Source: Flavobacteriales bacterium 34_180_T64
Lineage (GTDB): Bacteria; Bacteroidota; Bacteroidia; Flavobacteriales; Flavobacteriaceae
Assembly: GCA_002162765.1 (NCBI GenBank)
Contig: MAAR01000002.1
Span: 1 to 64,000, forward strand
DNA length: 64,000 bases
Reading direction: 5' to 3'
How positions within the stretch are numbered: position 1 is the first letter of the stretch; each line of letters begins with the position of its first letter. The position numbers and the translations under genes are program-made. This document shows positions 27,405-36,009 of this stretch, one piece after another. Below the pieces are notes generated by a model that was given only the letters and a program-made list of their open reading frames with translations, had not been told where the DNA came from and ran no database searches.

Positions 27405-27794
27405 TTAAACAAATCTCTTCAAATCAAAGGCATTAATAGCGCCATGAGATGCATGAGCCACTACTACTCCATTTTTAATTATTATTAGTTGAGGAGATTC
27501 GTGCATGACTTGAAACTTATAACCAGTTTCGTTAGATATGTCCTTATGACTTAACAGGTCTAAATAATACAAATCCAAATCTTTTTCATCAAACTCATAT
27601 GATTCAATAAACTGACTCATAACCATTCTACTTATTCCACATCGTGTTGAATGCTTAAAAATAATTTGTGTTTTGGTACGTGATTTTGTCTCTATATGAT
27701 TTAATTGAGGAATAGCGTTTAAGGGAATCCATGGCAAAACCTTTTCTTCCTTTGTCTCACTCTGTCCTCCAAATAATTTATTTAATAGTCCCAT
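27405..27794 (-). CDS. ytxJ: Bacillithiol system redox-active protein YtxJ
   Basis: A 129-residue monothiol thioredoxin-fold protein with the YtxJ active site KHSTRCGIS (single Cys) followed by DLLSHKDISN and HESPQLIIIKNG. YtxJ is linked to removal of bacillithiol from proteins, so its presence suggests that the organism makes bacillithiol. The start at 27794 (MGLLNKLFGG) is preferred to an ATG 18 bp upstream because family members begin there. Confidence 0.9.
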   Translation of the reverse strand: MGLLNKLFGGQSETKEEKVLPWIPLNAIPQLNHIETKSRTKTQIIFKHSTRCGISRMVMSQFIESYEFDEKDLDLYYLDLLSHKDISNETGYKFQVMHESPQLIIIKNGVVVAHASHGAINAFDLKRFV

Positions 27795-27892
27795 ATTATA
27801 TTTGATTTTCAATTAAGTCGCTACAAACTAAAAAACTTACAAACTGACTAAAAGTCACACTATTACTGATGTAATCAGACATTTTGTCCTCA

Positions 27893-27900
27893 CAAATGTA
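27893..27900 (-). promoter_or_regulatory. Candidate -7 box of ytxJ
   Basis: TACATTTG on the minus strand, about 98 bp before the start, in the divergent gap with clpB. Confidence 0.35.
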
Positions 27901-27946
27901 TTGGTAAGATTATTGACCTAGTCATTTATAAGAAAACAAAACTACT

Positions 27947-30604
27947 ATGAATTTTAATAATTATACTATAAAATCTCAAGAAGCCATTCAGCAAGCTCAA
28001 CAAATTGCTCAAGGCTTGGAACATCAACAAATTGAAAACGAGCATATTTTTAAAGCTATTTTTGAGGTTGATGAAAATGTATTGCCTTTTATATTGAAAA
28101 AACTAAATGTGAATGTGGCGCTATTAGAACAAACATTAGATAAACAATTAGAAAGCTTATCTAAAGTATCTGGTGGTGATATGATGCTTTCTCGAGAAGC
28201 TGGAAAAACGCTGAATGAAGCTTCAATCATCGCAAAAAAGATGAATGACGAATTTGTATCAATAGAACACCTGATTTTATCTGTTTTTAAATCAAATAGT
28301 GAAATATCACGTATGCTTAAAGATCAAGGCGTAGTACGTAAAGGATTACAAGTTGCTATAGAAGAATTACGTAAAGGCGACAGAGTTACATCACAAAATC
28401 AAGAAGAGACCTATAATTCATTAAATAAATATGCTAAGAATTTAAATCAACTTGCAAAGGACGGTAAATTAGATCCTGTTATCGGTCGTGATGAAGAAAT
28501 ACGTAGAATTCTTCAAATATTATCACGAAGAACTAAAAACAATCCTATTTTGGTTGGTGAGCCAGGAACCGGAAAAACGGCAATTGCAGAGGGATTAGCA
28601 CATAGGATTATTGATGGAGATATTCCAGAAAATCTAATCGATAAGCAAATTTTCGCTCTAGATATGGGCTCATTAATTGCAGGCGCTAAATTTAAAGGAG
28701 AATTTGAAGAGCGCTTAAAGGCCGTAATCAAAGAGGTCACTGAAAGTGATGGAGACATTGTCTTATTCATAGACGAAATTCACACACTTGTAGGTGCTGG
28801 TGGTGGACAAGGCGCAATGGATGCTGCTAATATATTGAAGCCAGCTTTAGCGCGAGGCGAACTTAGAGCAATTGGTGCAACAACTTTAGATGAATATCAA
28901 AAATATTTCGAAAAAGACAAAGCTCTAGAGAGACGCTTTCAAAAAGTAATGGTGAACGAACCTGATACTGAAAGTGCTATTTCCATTTTAAGAGGAATAA
29001 AGGAAAAGTACGAAACACATCATAAAGTTCGTATTAAAGACGAAGCTATTATTGGTGCAGTAAAGCTTTCAGAACGCTATATAACAAACCGTTTTCTTCC
29101 GGACAAAGCAATTGACTTAATGGATGAAGCAGCTTCAAAATTACGCATGGAAATCAATTCAAAACCAGAAGAACTCGATGTTCTTGATCGAAAAGTTATG
29201 CAATTGGAAATTGAGATTGAAGCTATCAAAAGAGAAATCGAAGATTCGCCGAACTCTTTTAAAAATAATAGTGACGTGAGGCAAAAAGATGAAAGCAAAT
29301 TAAAAATACTTCGTTCCGATTTAGCCAACATTAAAGAAGAACGAAATGAAATCTATGCGAAATGGAAAAGTGAAAAGGACGTTGTGGATCAGATTCAAAA
29401 TGCCAAGTTAGACATAGAGAACTTCAAACTTGAAGCAGAACGCGCAGAACGCGATGGAGATTATGGTAAAGTAGCCGAAATACGTTACGGAAAAATTAAA
29501 GATTCTCAAGAAGGATTAGATAAACTTCAAAAAGACCTTCAAAATAATCAGTCTGAAAGTTCATTAATAAAAGAAGAAGTCACATATGATGATATTGCAG
29601 ATGTAGTCGCAAAATGGACAGGCATACCCGTCACGAAAATGATACAAAGTGAACGTGAAAAACTATTAAAATTAGAAAAAGAACTTCATAAACGTGTGGT
29701 GGGACAAGAGGAAGCTATCATTGCTGTTAGTGATGCCGTAAGACGAAGTCGAGCCGGATTGCAAAATCCTCAGAAACCAATAGGAACATTCTTATTTCTT
29801 GGTACGACAGGAGTCGGTAAAACGGAACTGGCAAAAGCTTTGGCTGAATATTTATTTGATGATGAAAATGCAATGACACGTATTGATATGAGCGAATATC
29901 AAGAACGTCATGCCGTGAGTAGACTCGTTGGAGCACCTCCAGGATATGTTGGTTATGATGAAGGTGGTCAACTTACAGAAGCTGTTAGACGCAAACCGTA
30001 TTCTGTAGTCCTTTTAGATGAAATTGAAAAAGCCCATCCAGATACATTTAATGTCCTCTTACAGGTATTAGATGAAGGACGACTTACTGATAATAAAGGT
30101 AGAGTTGCCGACTTTAAGAACACCATCATAATAATGACATCTAATATGGGAAGTCAAATTATACAAGAGCGTTTCAATGCAACAAAAGATATAAATTCTG
30201 CAATGGAGTCTGCAAAAATTGATGTACTCACCGTATTAAAACAAAATGTAAGACCTGAATTCTTAAACCGAATTGATGATACAATTATGTTTACGCCATT
30301 ATCTAAAGAAAATATTGTAGAGATAGTAGGCTTGCAATTGAAAAGTGTCAGTAAAATGATTGCCCAACAGGGTATTACATTCGATGCCACACCAGAAGCT
30401 ATCGCATATTTGGCAGAAAAAGGATTCAATCCAGAATATGGAGCTCGTCCCGTAAAACGTGTCATACAGAAGGAAGTATTGAACGCATTGAGTAAGGAAT
30501 TGTTAGCGGGAAAAATCACAACAGACAGTATCATATTGCTCGATGCGTTTGATAACACATTGGTATTTCGGAATCAAAACGACTTAGTAGCTGAAGAATT
30601 TTAA
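27947..30604 (+). CDS. clpB: ATP-dependent disaggregase ClpB
   Basis: An 885-residue Hsp100 protein of full length. The N-terminal Clp repeat domain (1-150) is followed by AAA-1 with GEPGTGKT and the DEIH Walker B, a coiled-coil middle domain (about 400-530, rich in Glu, Lys and Leu), then AAA-2 with [19 protein letters not shown] and a C-terminal D2-small domain. The middle domain distinguishes ClpB from ClpA/ClpC. It dissolves protein aggregates with DnaK. It is monocistronic, followed by a long hairpin. Confidence 0.97.
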   Translation: MNFNNYTIKSQEAIQQAQQIAQGLEHQQIENEHIFKAIFEVDENVLPFILKKLNVNVALLEQTLDKQLESLSKVSGGDMMLSREAGKTLNEASIIAKKMNDEFVSIEHLILSVFKSNSEISRMLKDQGVVRKGLQVAIEELRKGDRVTSQNQEETYNSLNKYAKNLNQLAKDGKLDPVIGRDEEIRRILQILSRRTKNNPILVGEPGTGKTAIAEGLAHRIIDGDIPENLIDKQIFALDMGSLIAGAKFKGEFEERLKAVIKEVTESDGDIVLFIDEIHTLVGAGGGQGAMDAANILKPALARGELRAIGATTLDEYQKYFEKDKALERRFQKVMVNEPDTESAISILRGIKEKYETHHKVRIKDEAIIGAVKLSERYITNRFLPDKAIDLMDEAASKLRMEINSKPEELDVLDRKVMQLEIEIEAIKREIEDSPNSFKNNSDVRQKDESKLKILRSDLANIKEERNEIYAKWKSEKDVVDQIQNAKLDIENFKLEAERAERDGDYGKVAEIRYGKIKDSQEGLDKLQKDLQNNQSESSLIKEEVTYDDIADVVAKWTGIPVTKMIQSEREKLLKLEKELHKRVVGQEEAIIAVSDAVRRSRAGLQNPQKPIGTFLFLGTTGVGKTELAKALAEYLFDDENAMTRIDMSEYQERHAVSRLVGAPPGYVGYDEGGQLTEAVRRKPYSVVLLDEIEKAHPDTFNVLLQVLDEGRLTDNKGRVADFKNTIIIMTSNMGSQIIQERFNATKDINSAMESAKIDVLTVLKQNVRPEFLNRIDDTIMFTPLSKENIVEIVGLQLKSVSKMIAQQGITFDATPEAIAYLAEKGFNPEYGARPVKRVIQKEVLNALSKELLAGKITTDSIILLDAFDNTLVFRNQNDLVAEEF

Positions 30605-30656
30605 ATTCAGTGTAACAAAAATGTTTTAAAACAGTCTTTAAATTGGTTGGTTAGTT

Positions 30657-30703
30657 GAAAAGCTACGCAAGTTTCTTTATTGAAATACGCGTAGCTTTTC
30701 TTT
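30657..30703 (+). terminator. Hairpin terminator after clpB
   Basis: AAAAGCTACGC (30658-30668) pairs with GCGTAGCTTTT (30689-30699) across a 20-nt loop, followed by T-rich sequence. Confidence 0.7.
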
Positions 30704-30856
30704 TGGTAATATCTTAAAAACTCTAATGCGATTCGAATTACTTCGATTAATGAAATAATCATTTCATTGATAATCACTATATTTAAGGTTCGTAATCTTC
30801 TTACGATTTATCCCAAATCTTATATTAATTAATGCAATTAATTAAAAATATAAGTG

Positions 30857-32443
30857 ATGAAAATAAGATATATCTTACTCGTTGTTACATTAAGTTTCTC
30901 TATTAATTCTTTTTCCCAATGGCTAAATTTTGAAGATGAAACTGGTTCTCGTATAATTGTATCTAATGTAACTGGCAATGCAGATGTCAATGCTGTTGAC
31001 GACCAAGAGAAAGATCTCGCAGTTGGTGATTTTGACAAAGATTCATTTGTTGATTTAGTTGTTGTAAGAAAAACGCCTTTTTCTTCACCAGGAGCGAAAA
31101 CCGATCTATTGTTTATGAATAGAAGCGGTGTATTGACAGATGAAACAGACCTCTACGCTCCAGAATTCCTTTCGGATGCAACAGATTCAAGAGATATTAT
31201 TTGTATCGATGTAAATAACGACACATGGTTAGATCTCTTTATTATTAGCACGTTTGAAGATCAACCAAAATTATTTATGAATCAAGGCAATGATATTAAT
31301 GGTGATTGGTTAGGTTTTATTGACGAATCTAGCACACGATTACCCACAATTACAGTAAACCCCATCCAATTTTGTGCAGGTTGGGGCGGTGACTTAACAG
31401 GTAATAATTCAAGTGATTTATACTTGATAAATTATGCACCTTCAGGTAATGCAAAAGATGTATTACTAATTAATGATGGAACAGGTAATTTTACTGATGA
31501 AACTATTGCACGTTTAGGGGATTTAAGGAATTCTAGCTTTGGAACTGGAGTTGAGTTCCATGATGTTGATAATGACTTAGATTTAGATATCGTCAAAAAC
31601 TTAGGTTTAAATGACGTCTCCCCTTTTAATACTAAAGGCACACTCATTTTATTTAATAATGGTGATGCCACTTTTACCAATTGGGACAAGCTACCTGGCG
31701 CCAATCCCTATATGTTTACAGCAGGTGATTTAAATAATAATGGAATGCTGGATTTTTATTTAGTTGATGATGCCGCAGACTATGTAGATCATGTGAATAG
31801 CGTTGTTATTGATCAAAGTGTTACGGCTACACAAAGCGCCATACCTACCAATAGAACAAATGGTTTTGGAGGTAACGTGAAAATGATAGATTTAGATGAT
31901 GATGGCGATTTAGATGTAGGTCTATCGAGCGTGGATACCGATCTTCCTCCATGCGAGACTGCCGCGAATAGACGATTTATTATTTTTGAAAATGATGGCA
32001 TTCATAATGGAAATCTAATCCATCCATATGGAGCAACAATGAACACTTGGAACGTATCCACCTTCGATCATGATTTTATAGACATAAACAATGATGGATT
32101 TATGGATATGATTTTAGGTACTTGTGACGGCTATAAAATATTCATGCAAGAAGATACAACGCTTTCAAATGAAAGTGTAACTACTGAAAACACAATTAGG
32201 TTAAGCCCTAATCCAAATAATGGCCTCATGGATATTTCAATAGATAGAAATCTAATAACTAATCTCGAAATCACTATATATTCAGTTCAAGGAAAACTAA
32301 TTACTTCAATAAATAATGAAGACATCGTCAGGTTTAATAACAGTTTACGATTGGACATTAGAAAATTTGTGAATAGCGGTATGTATTTCTTGAAATTAAT
32401 TTCTAATGAAGGTACTATTACCAGGAAAATAATCATAGAATAA
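30857..32443 (+). CDS. VCBS/FG-GAP repeat protein with T9SS sorting domain
   Basis: A 528-residue secreted protein. The start is the ATG at 30857, one codon after an in-frame GTG, and it opens a signal peptide (ILLVVTLSFSINSFSQ). Calcium-binding FG-GAP/VCBS loops recur: GDFDKDSFVDLVV, DVNNDTWLDLFI, DLDDDGDLDVGL, DINNDGFMDMIL. They suggest a beta-propeller. The last ~80 residues are a type A T9SS sorting domain (LSPNPNNGLMDI, SGMYFLKLIS, KIIIE). It is probably a surface or secreted binding protein. The ligand is unknown. Confidence 0.87.
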   Translation: MKIRYILLVVTLSFSINSFSQWLNFEDETGSRIIVSNVTGNADVNAVDDQEKDLAVGDFDKDSFVDLVVVRKTPFSSPGAKTDLLFMNRSGVLTDETDLYAPEFLSDATDSRDIICIDVNNDTWLDLFIISTFEDQPKLFMNQGNDINGDWLGFIDESSTRLPTITVNPIQFCAGWGGDLTGNNSSDLYLINYAPSGNAKDVLLINDGTGNFTDETIARLGDLRNSSFGTGVEFHDVDNDLDLDIVKNLGLNDVSPFNTKGTLILFNNGDATFTNWDKLPGANPYMFTAGDLNNNGMLDFYLVDDAADYVDHVNSVVIDQSVTATQSAIPTNRTNGFGGNVKMIDLDDDGDLDVGLSSVDTDLPPCETAANRRFIIFENDGIHNGNLIHPYGATMNTWNVSTFDHDFIDINNDGFMDMILGTCDGYKIFMQEDTTLSNESVTTENTIRLSPNPNNGLMDISIDRNLITNLEITIYSVQGKLITSINNEDIVRFNNSLRLDIRKFVNSGMYFLKLISNEGTITRKIIIE

Positions 32444-32484
32444 TGTGTTCGATAAAATAAAATCAAGAGATTTTATTTTATTAT

Positions 32485-32500
32485 TATACCATTCGGTATT
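32485..32500. promoter_or_regulatory. TetR operator 1 (TATACC-ATTC-GGTATT)
   Basis: A dyad ATACC-N4-GGTAT lies directly upstream of the -7 box of the TetR gene. The same dyad recurs at 33136 before the next gene, so autoregulation is likely. Confidence 0.65.
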
Positions 32501-32506
32501 TTTTAA

Positions 32507-32514
32507 TATATTTG
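32507..32514 (+). promoter_or_regulatory. Candidate -7 box of the TetR gene
   Basis: TATATTTG ends 7 bp before the ATG at 32522, so the mRNA would be leaderless or nearly so. Operator 1 occupies the spacer upstream. Confidence 0.5.
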
Positions 32515-32521
32515 CCCCAAT

Positions 32522-33118
32522 ATGATATCAAAATCAGACCTTACGACACAATATATTCTTGAAACCGTTGCCCCTATTTTTAATAGAAATGGATATTCGG
32601 CGACAACAATGAATGACATCACTAAAGCATTGGGCCTAACAAAAGGTGCTATTTATGGGAATTTTAAAAACAAAGAAGAACTCGCAATAGCGTCGTTTAA
32701 ATTTACAGTAAAAAACTTAATGAAACGTATCGCAGATCACTTAACGCTTAGTGAATCTCCTTTACAAAAGTTATTTCTTATTACTGACTTTTACCGAAAT
32801 TACTATGACTATAGTAAACAACTAGGTGGTTGTCCAGTTTTAAATATTGGTGTAGACGCGAATAACCAAAACACTTTACTTTTACAAAAAGTAAGACAAG
32901 TTATTGAAAGGATTCAAGATCAAGTTGCAAGCATAATAGAAGATGGTATTGAAGTTGGTGAAATTTCTTCAGAAATTAATGCGATGCAATATGCTAAAAG
33001 ATTGGACACGTTAATACAAGGTGCAATTTTTATGACGTATACAATGGATGATGAATTTTATTTAAAAGACACCATGAATCAAATTGATCAAATGATACAT
33101 AAAGAAATGAAGGCTTAA
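32522..33118 (+). CDS. TetR/AcrR family transcriptional regulator
   Basis: A 198-residue regulator with an N-terminal TetR helix-turn-helix (about 10-56, APIFNRNGYSATTMNDITKA and LTKGAIYGNFKNKEEL) and a helical ligand domain that includes the GGCPVLNIGVDAN segment typical of the YcdC/FabR-like group. It most likely represses itself and the thioesterase downstream through the two near-identical dyads at 32485 and 33136. The ligand may be an acyl-CoA or fatty-acid-like effector, a guess from the neighbour only. Confidence 0.92.
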   Translation: MISKSDLTTQYILETVAPIFNRNGYSATTMNDITKALGLTKGAIYGNFKNKEELAIASFKFTVKNLMKRIADHLTLSESPLQKLFLITDFYRNYYDYSKQLGGCPVLNIGVDANNQNTLLLQKVRQVIERIQDQVASIIEDGIEVGEISSEINAMQYAKRLDTLIQGAIFMTYTMDDEFYLKDTMNQIDQMIHKEMKA

Positions 33119-33135
33119 AAAAATTTAATTAATAA

Positions 33136-33151
33136 TATACCATTTGGTATA
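33136..33151. promoter_or_regulatory. TetR operator 2 (TATACC-ATTT-GGTATA)
   Basis: A perfect 6-bp-arm dyad that differs from operator 1 in one spacer base and one arm base, 18 bp before the thioesterase ATG. Its ACCATTTGG core overlaps a -7-like TTTG. Confidence 0.7.
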
Positions 33152-33169
33152 ATAAAATAAAAAAACACT

Positions 33170-33658
33170 ATGCAATTACCAAAAACTGTCGAAAGTCAAA
33201 CAAAAATAAGATTCCAAGACTGCGATCCATTCAATCATTTAAATAATGGAAGTTATATTAACTATTTTATGAATCATCGTGAAGATCAATTATTAAACCA
33301 CTACAATATTGATATTTATGATATGGCTCAAAAACTAGGAAAAAGTTGGGTTTCTGGCAGCAATCAAATTGCTTACCTAAGGCCAGCTTTATTAATGGAA
33401 ACGGTCACAATTGAATCGCAATTAATACATTTTGACACCAGCAATTTAACGGTAGAAATGCGAATGTATAACTCAGATAAAAGTCAATTAAAAGCAATTA
33501 TCTGGTGTGGATTTGTACATTTTAATTTATTAAAACAACAGCGAGAGTTTCATGATACAGATTTCATGAATTTATTCAATGCAATTGTTTTGACTGTTGG
33601 CACAACTACTTTTGAAGCTCGCTTAAAGCAATTAAAACAGCAAACCGTTAAGATGTAA
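33170..33658 (+). CDS. Acyl-CoA thioesterase, hotdog (4HBT) fold
   Basis: A 162-residue hotdog-fold thioesterase. RFQDCDPFNHLNNGSYINYF is the catalytic Asp/Asn segment of the 4HBT family, and SNQIAYLRPALLMETVTIES the second strand. A C-terminal extension of about 30 residues is unusual for the shortest members. It is 51 bp downstream of the TetR gene, with an operator copy of its own, so it is probably the regulated target. It is distinct from the thioesterase at 21194. Confidence 0.87.
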   Translation: MQLPKTVESQTKIRFQDCDPFNHLNNGSYINYFMNHREDQLLNHYNIDIYDMAQKLGKSWVSGSNQIAYLRPALLMETVTIESQLIHFDTSNLTVEMRMYNSDKSQLKAIIWCGFVHFNLLKQQREFHDTDFMNLFNAIVLTVGTTTFEARLKQLKQQTVKM

Positions 33659-33672
33659 ACATACAAGCATAA

Positions 33673-33698
33673 AAAAGCCGCATAAATGCGGCTTTTAT
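33673..33698. terminator. Bidirectional terminator
   Basis: AAAAGCCGCAT pairs with ATGCGGCTTTT across a 2-nt loop between convergent genes. Confidence 0.85.
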
Positions 33699-33716
33699 TA
33701 TACTATTAAAATAGCT

Positions 33717-34328
33717 TTAGAATCTCATTCCTACTCCAACACCTGCTACTAAAGGATTAATTTCAACTTCTATCGTATCAGATGAACCATTTGCTGACAC
33801 ATCTGTTTTTAATAAAATCTTTTTGATATCTAGATTCAAAAACCACTTATCATTTAAATTGTAATCAATTCCGGCTTGAAAAGAAAAACCAACGGCACTA
33901 TCATAATCCAAATCGTCTAGATCACCTGCATCTACACCATAAAATATTGTATAATTAATTCCAGCTCCAATATAGGGTTTAAAATCTCCTGCATAAAAAT
34001 GATATTGCACATTTAGAGTTGGAGGTAATAACCAAACATGTCCTAAATCTGTACCTTCTAAGTCAACATCGTGTTTTGTTGTTGCAAGGATAAGCTCAGC
34101 GGAAATATTTTTAGTAAAGAAGTAGGTGAAATCTAATTCTGGTACGAATGTCGATGAAATATCGATATCCGCTCCATCAATATCATCTCCCGGTGATGGG
34201 CTCACAGAAATCAGCCTAAATCGGGCTTGCCATTTACTGTAATCATCAGTTGAGTTGTTTTCATCTTGGGCATTGGCATTGAACATAAATAAAGAGGCGA
34301 TCAATGCACTAAAAATTAGTTTTTTCAT
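33717..34328 (-). CDS. OmpW-family outer-membrane beta-barrel protein
   Basis: A 203-residue protein with a signal peptide ending at NANAQ. OmpW features follow in order: WQARFRLISVSP, ISSTFVPELDFTYFFTKNISAELILAT, LLPPTLNVQYHF, FKPYIGAGINYT, and a terminal aromatic Phe (VGVGMRF) needed for barrel assembly. OmpW forms a small eight-stranded barrel for hydrophobic solutes. It has a promoter box upstream. Confidence 0.9.
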   Translation of the reverse strand: MKKLIFSALIASLFMFNANAQDENNSTDDYSKWQARFRLISVSPSPGDDIDGADIDISSTFVPELDFTYFFTKNISAELILATTKHDVDLEGTDLGHVWLLPPTLNVQYHFYAGDFKPYIGAGINYTIFYGVDAGDLDDLDYDSAVGFSFQAGIDYNLNDKWFLNLDIKKILLKTDVSANGSSDTIEVEINPLVAGVGVGMRF

Positions 34329-34353
34329 TATGTAAATAGTTTATTATTTGACA

Positions 34354-34361
34354 CAAATTTA
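34354..34361 (-). promoter_or_regulatory. Candidate -7 box of the OmpW gene
   Basis: TAAATTTG on the minus strand, 25 bp before the start. Confidence 0.45.
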
Positions 34362-34495
34362 AGCTCCAAAAAATCGTAAATAACTGACCAAAATCATTGT
34401 TTAGTAAATAAATTTGAATTAAAATATTTTAACACTTAAACAATAATTTTTTCCTTTTCACATTATAAGTATAAAAATTAATCCTTAACTTTGAT

Positions 34496-34503
34496 TGCTA
34501 TTA
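34496..34503 (+). promoter_or_regulatory. Candidate -7 box of the short DeoC gene
   Basis: TAACTTTG, about 100 bp before the ATG at 34605. The intervening leader has no recognised riboswitch. Confidence 0.4.
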
Positions 34504-34604
34504 GTTCCCAAATATACTTTAGACATAAATGTCTTCTTTTTGATTGTAATGCTACCCTCAGCATCTGAAGGAAGCTATTATATAATCATTTAATCTGCTT
34601 TATC

Positions 34605-35276
34605 ATGAATATTAGTAAATACATAGACCATACACTTTTAAAGTCGACTACTTCCGAACGCGATATCATAAACCTTTGTAGTGAAGCTAAAAAACATCAG
34701 TTTTATTCCGTTTGTGTGAATAGTTGTTATGTTGCATTGTCAAAACAGCTATTGGAGCGATCTGATGTAAAAATATGCGCTGTTGTTGGGTTTCCATTAG
34801 GCGCTATGTCTAGTGAAGCAAAAGCATTTGATGCCAAAAAAGCGATACAGGAAGGTGCCAATGAAATTGATATGGTGATTAATTTAGGGTATTTAAAAAG
34901 TAAGAATTATGTTGCTGTGTTCAAGGACATATCGGATGTCAAATCTGCAATTGGAAGAACCCCTTTAAAAGTTATTCTAGAAATTAGTGAATTGTCCAAA
35001 AACGAAATCATAAAAGCTTGTGAAGTATGCCTAGATGCTAAGGCGGACTTTATTCAGACTTCGACTGGAGTTGCAAAAGGAGGCACTACATTAACAGCCG
35101 TAAAAATCATCAAAAAAACAGTAAAAGACACTGCCAAAATTAAGGCATTCGGAGATATAAATGATTTAGAAACGGCTCAAAAATATATTGATATAGGTGT
35201 TGATCGACTAGGATCAGCTTCTAGTATTGATATTGTATCGAGAAGTAGTATTAGAAAAACAATAGTAAGCGTTTAA
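34605..35276 (+). CDS. DeoC-like protein lacking the Schiff-base lysine
   Basis: A 223-residue protein clearly of the short bacterial deoxyribose-phosphate aldolase family (YIDHTLLKSTTSE, CVNSCYV, VVGFPLGAMSSEAKAFDA, GANEIDMVINLG). The lysine that forms the Schiff base in FIKTSTG is Gln here (Q151, ADFIQTSTG), and the phosphate loop ASGGI reads AFGDI, while K180 before it is kept. It is therefore probably not an active aldolase, or it has a changed function. It converges on deoD with a 5-bp gap. A genuine eukaryote-type DeoC lies at 38408. Confidence 0.85.
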   Translation: MNISKYIDHTLLKSTTSERDIINLCSEAKKHQFYSVCVNSCYVALSKQLLERSDVKICAVVGFPLGAMSSEAKAFDAKKAIQEGANEIDMVINLGYLKSKNYVAVFKDISDVKSAIGRTPLKVILEISELSKNEIIKACEVCLDAKADFIQTSTGVAKGGTTLTAVKIIKKTVKDTAKIKAFGDINDLETAQKYIDIGVDRLGSASSIDIVSRSSIRKTIVSV

Positions 35277-35281
35277 TAACA

Positions 35282-35983
35282 CTAGGCGAGCTCTAATGCA
35301 ATTTTCATCATATCATTAAAAGACTGTTCTCTTTCTTTGGACGTAGTAGATGCTCCTGTAATAATATTATCACTTACAGTTAATACTGAAAGTGCTTTAA
35401 CTCCAAATCTTTTGGCTAATGTGAATAATATTTGCGTTTCCATTTCAACTCCGAAAATACCTTGTTTCTGCCATTTTTCCCAACGATTTGGCGCATTGTC
35501 ATAAAAAGTATTGGTGCTAAAAACTGATCCTTTATATGTTTTAATATGAAGTCGTTCTGCAACTTCATGCGCTTTCAACAATAAATCGAAATCTGCTGTT
35601 GCAGCATAATGCATACCATCAAAATAGAGTCTATTGGCATCAGAATCACCCGAAGCACTCATCGCTAAAAGGACTTGCCCTAAATTAATATCCTTTTGTA
35701 TTGCACCACATGTACCAACTCTAATAAGGTTTTTTACTTTGTAAGTGTTTATTAGTTCGTTTACATAAATGGATGTGCTTCCCATTCCCATTCCCGTACC
35801 TTGAATAGAAACTCGATTTCCTTTATAATAACCAGTAAACCCAAACATGTTTCTTACTTTGTTATAACAAACCACATCGTCAAGAAATGTGTCTGCGACG
35901 TGTTTTGCTCTCAATGGGTCTCCCGGAAGTAACACAGTTTCCGCTATATCTCCAACGTTTGCTTCTAAATGTAAACTACTCAT
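35282..35983 (-). CDS. deoD: Purine-nucleoside phosphorylase, hexameric type
   Basis: A 233-residue DeoD enzyme of usual length: LLPGDPLRAKHVAD, GTGMGMGSTSIYVNEL (phosphate loop), RVGTCGAIQ, GVEMET and TVSDNI with the catalytic Asp. It splits purine (deoxy)nucleosides into base and (deoxy)ribose-1-phosphate. It is last in the minus-strand run deoA-deoC-ALDH-deoD. Confidence 0.95.
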   Translation of the reverse strand: MSSLHLEANVGDIAETVLLPGDPLRAKHVADTFLDDVVCYNKVRNMFGFTGYYKGNRVSIQGTGMGMGSTSIYVNELINTYKVKNLIRVGTCGAIQKDINLGQVLLAMSASGDSDANRLYFDGMHYAATADFDLLLKAHEVAERLHIKTYKGSVFSTNTFYDNAPNRWEKWQKQGIFGVEMETQILFTLAKRFGVKALSVLTVSDNIITGASTTSKEREQSFNDMMKIALELA

Positions 35984-36009
35984 ATTTCTAATGTTCTTTT
36001 TATTTTAGT

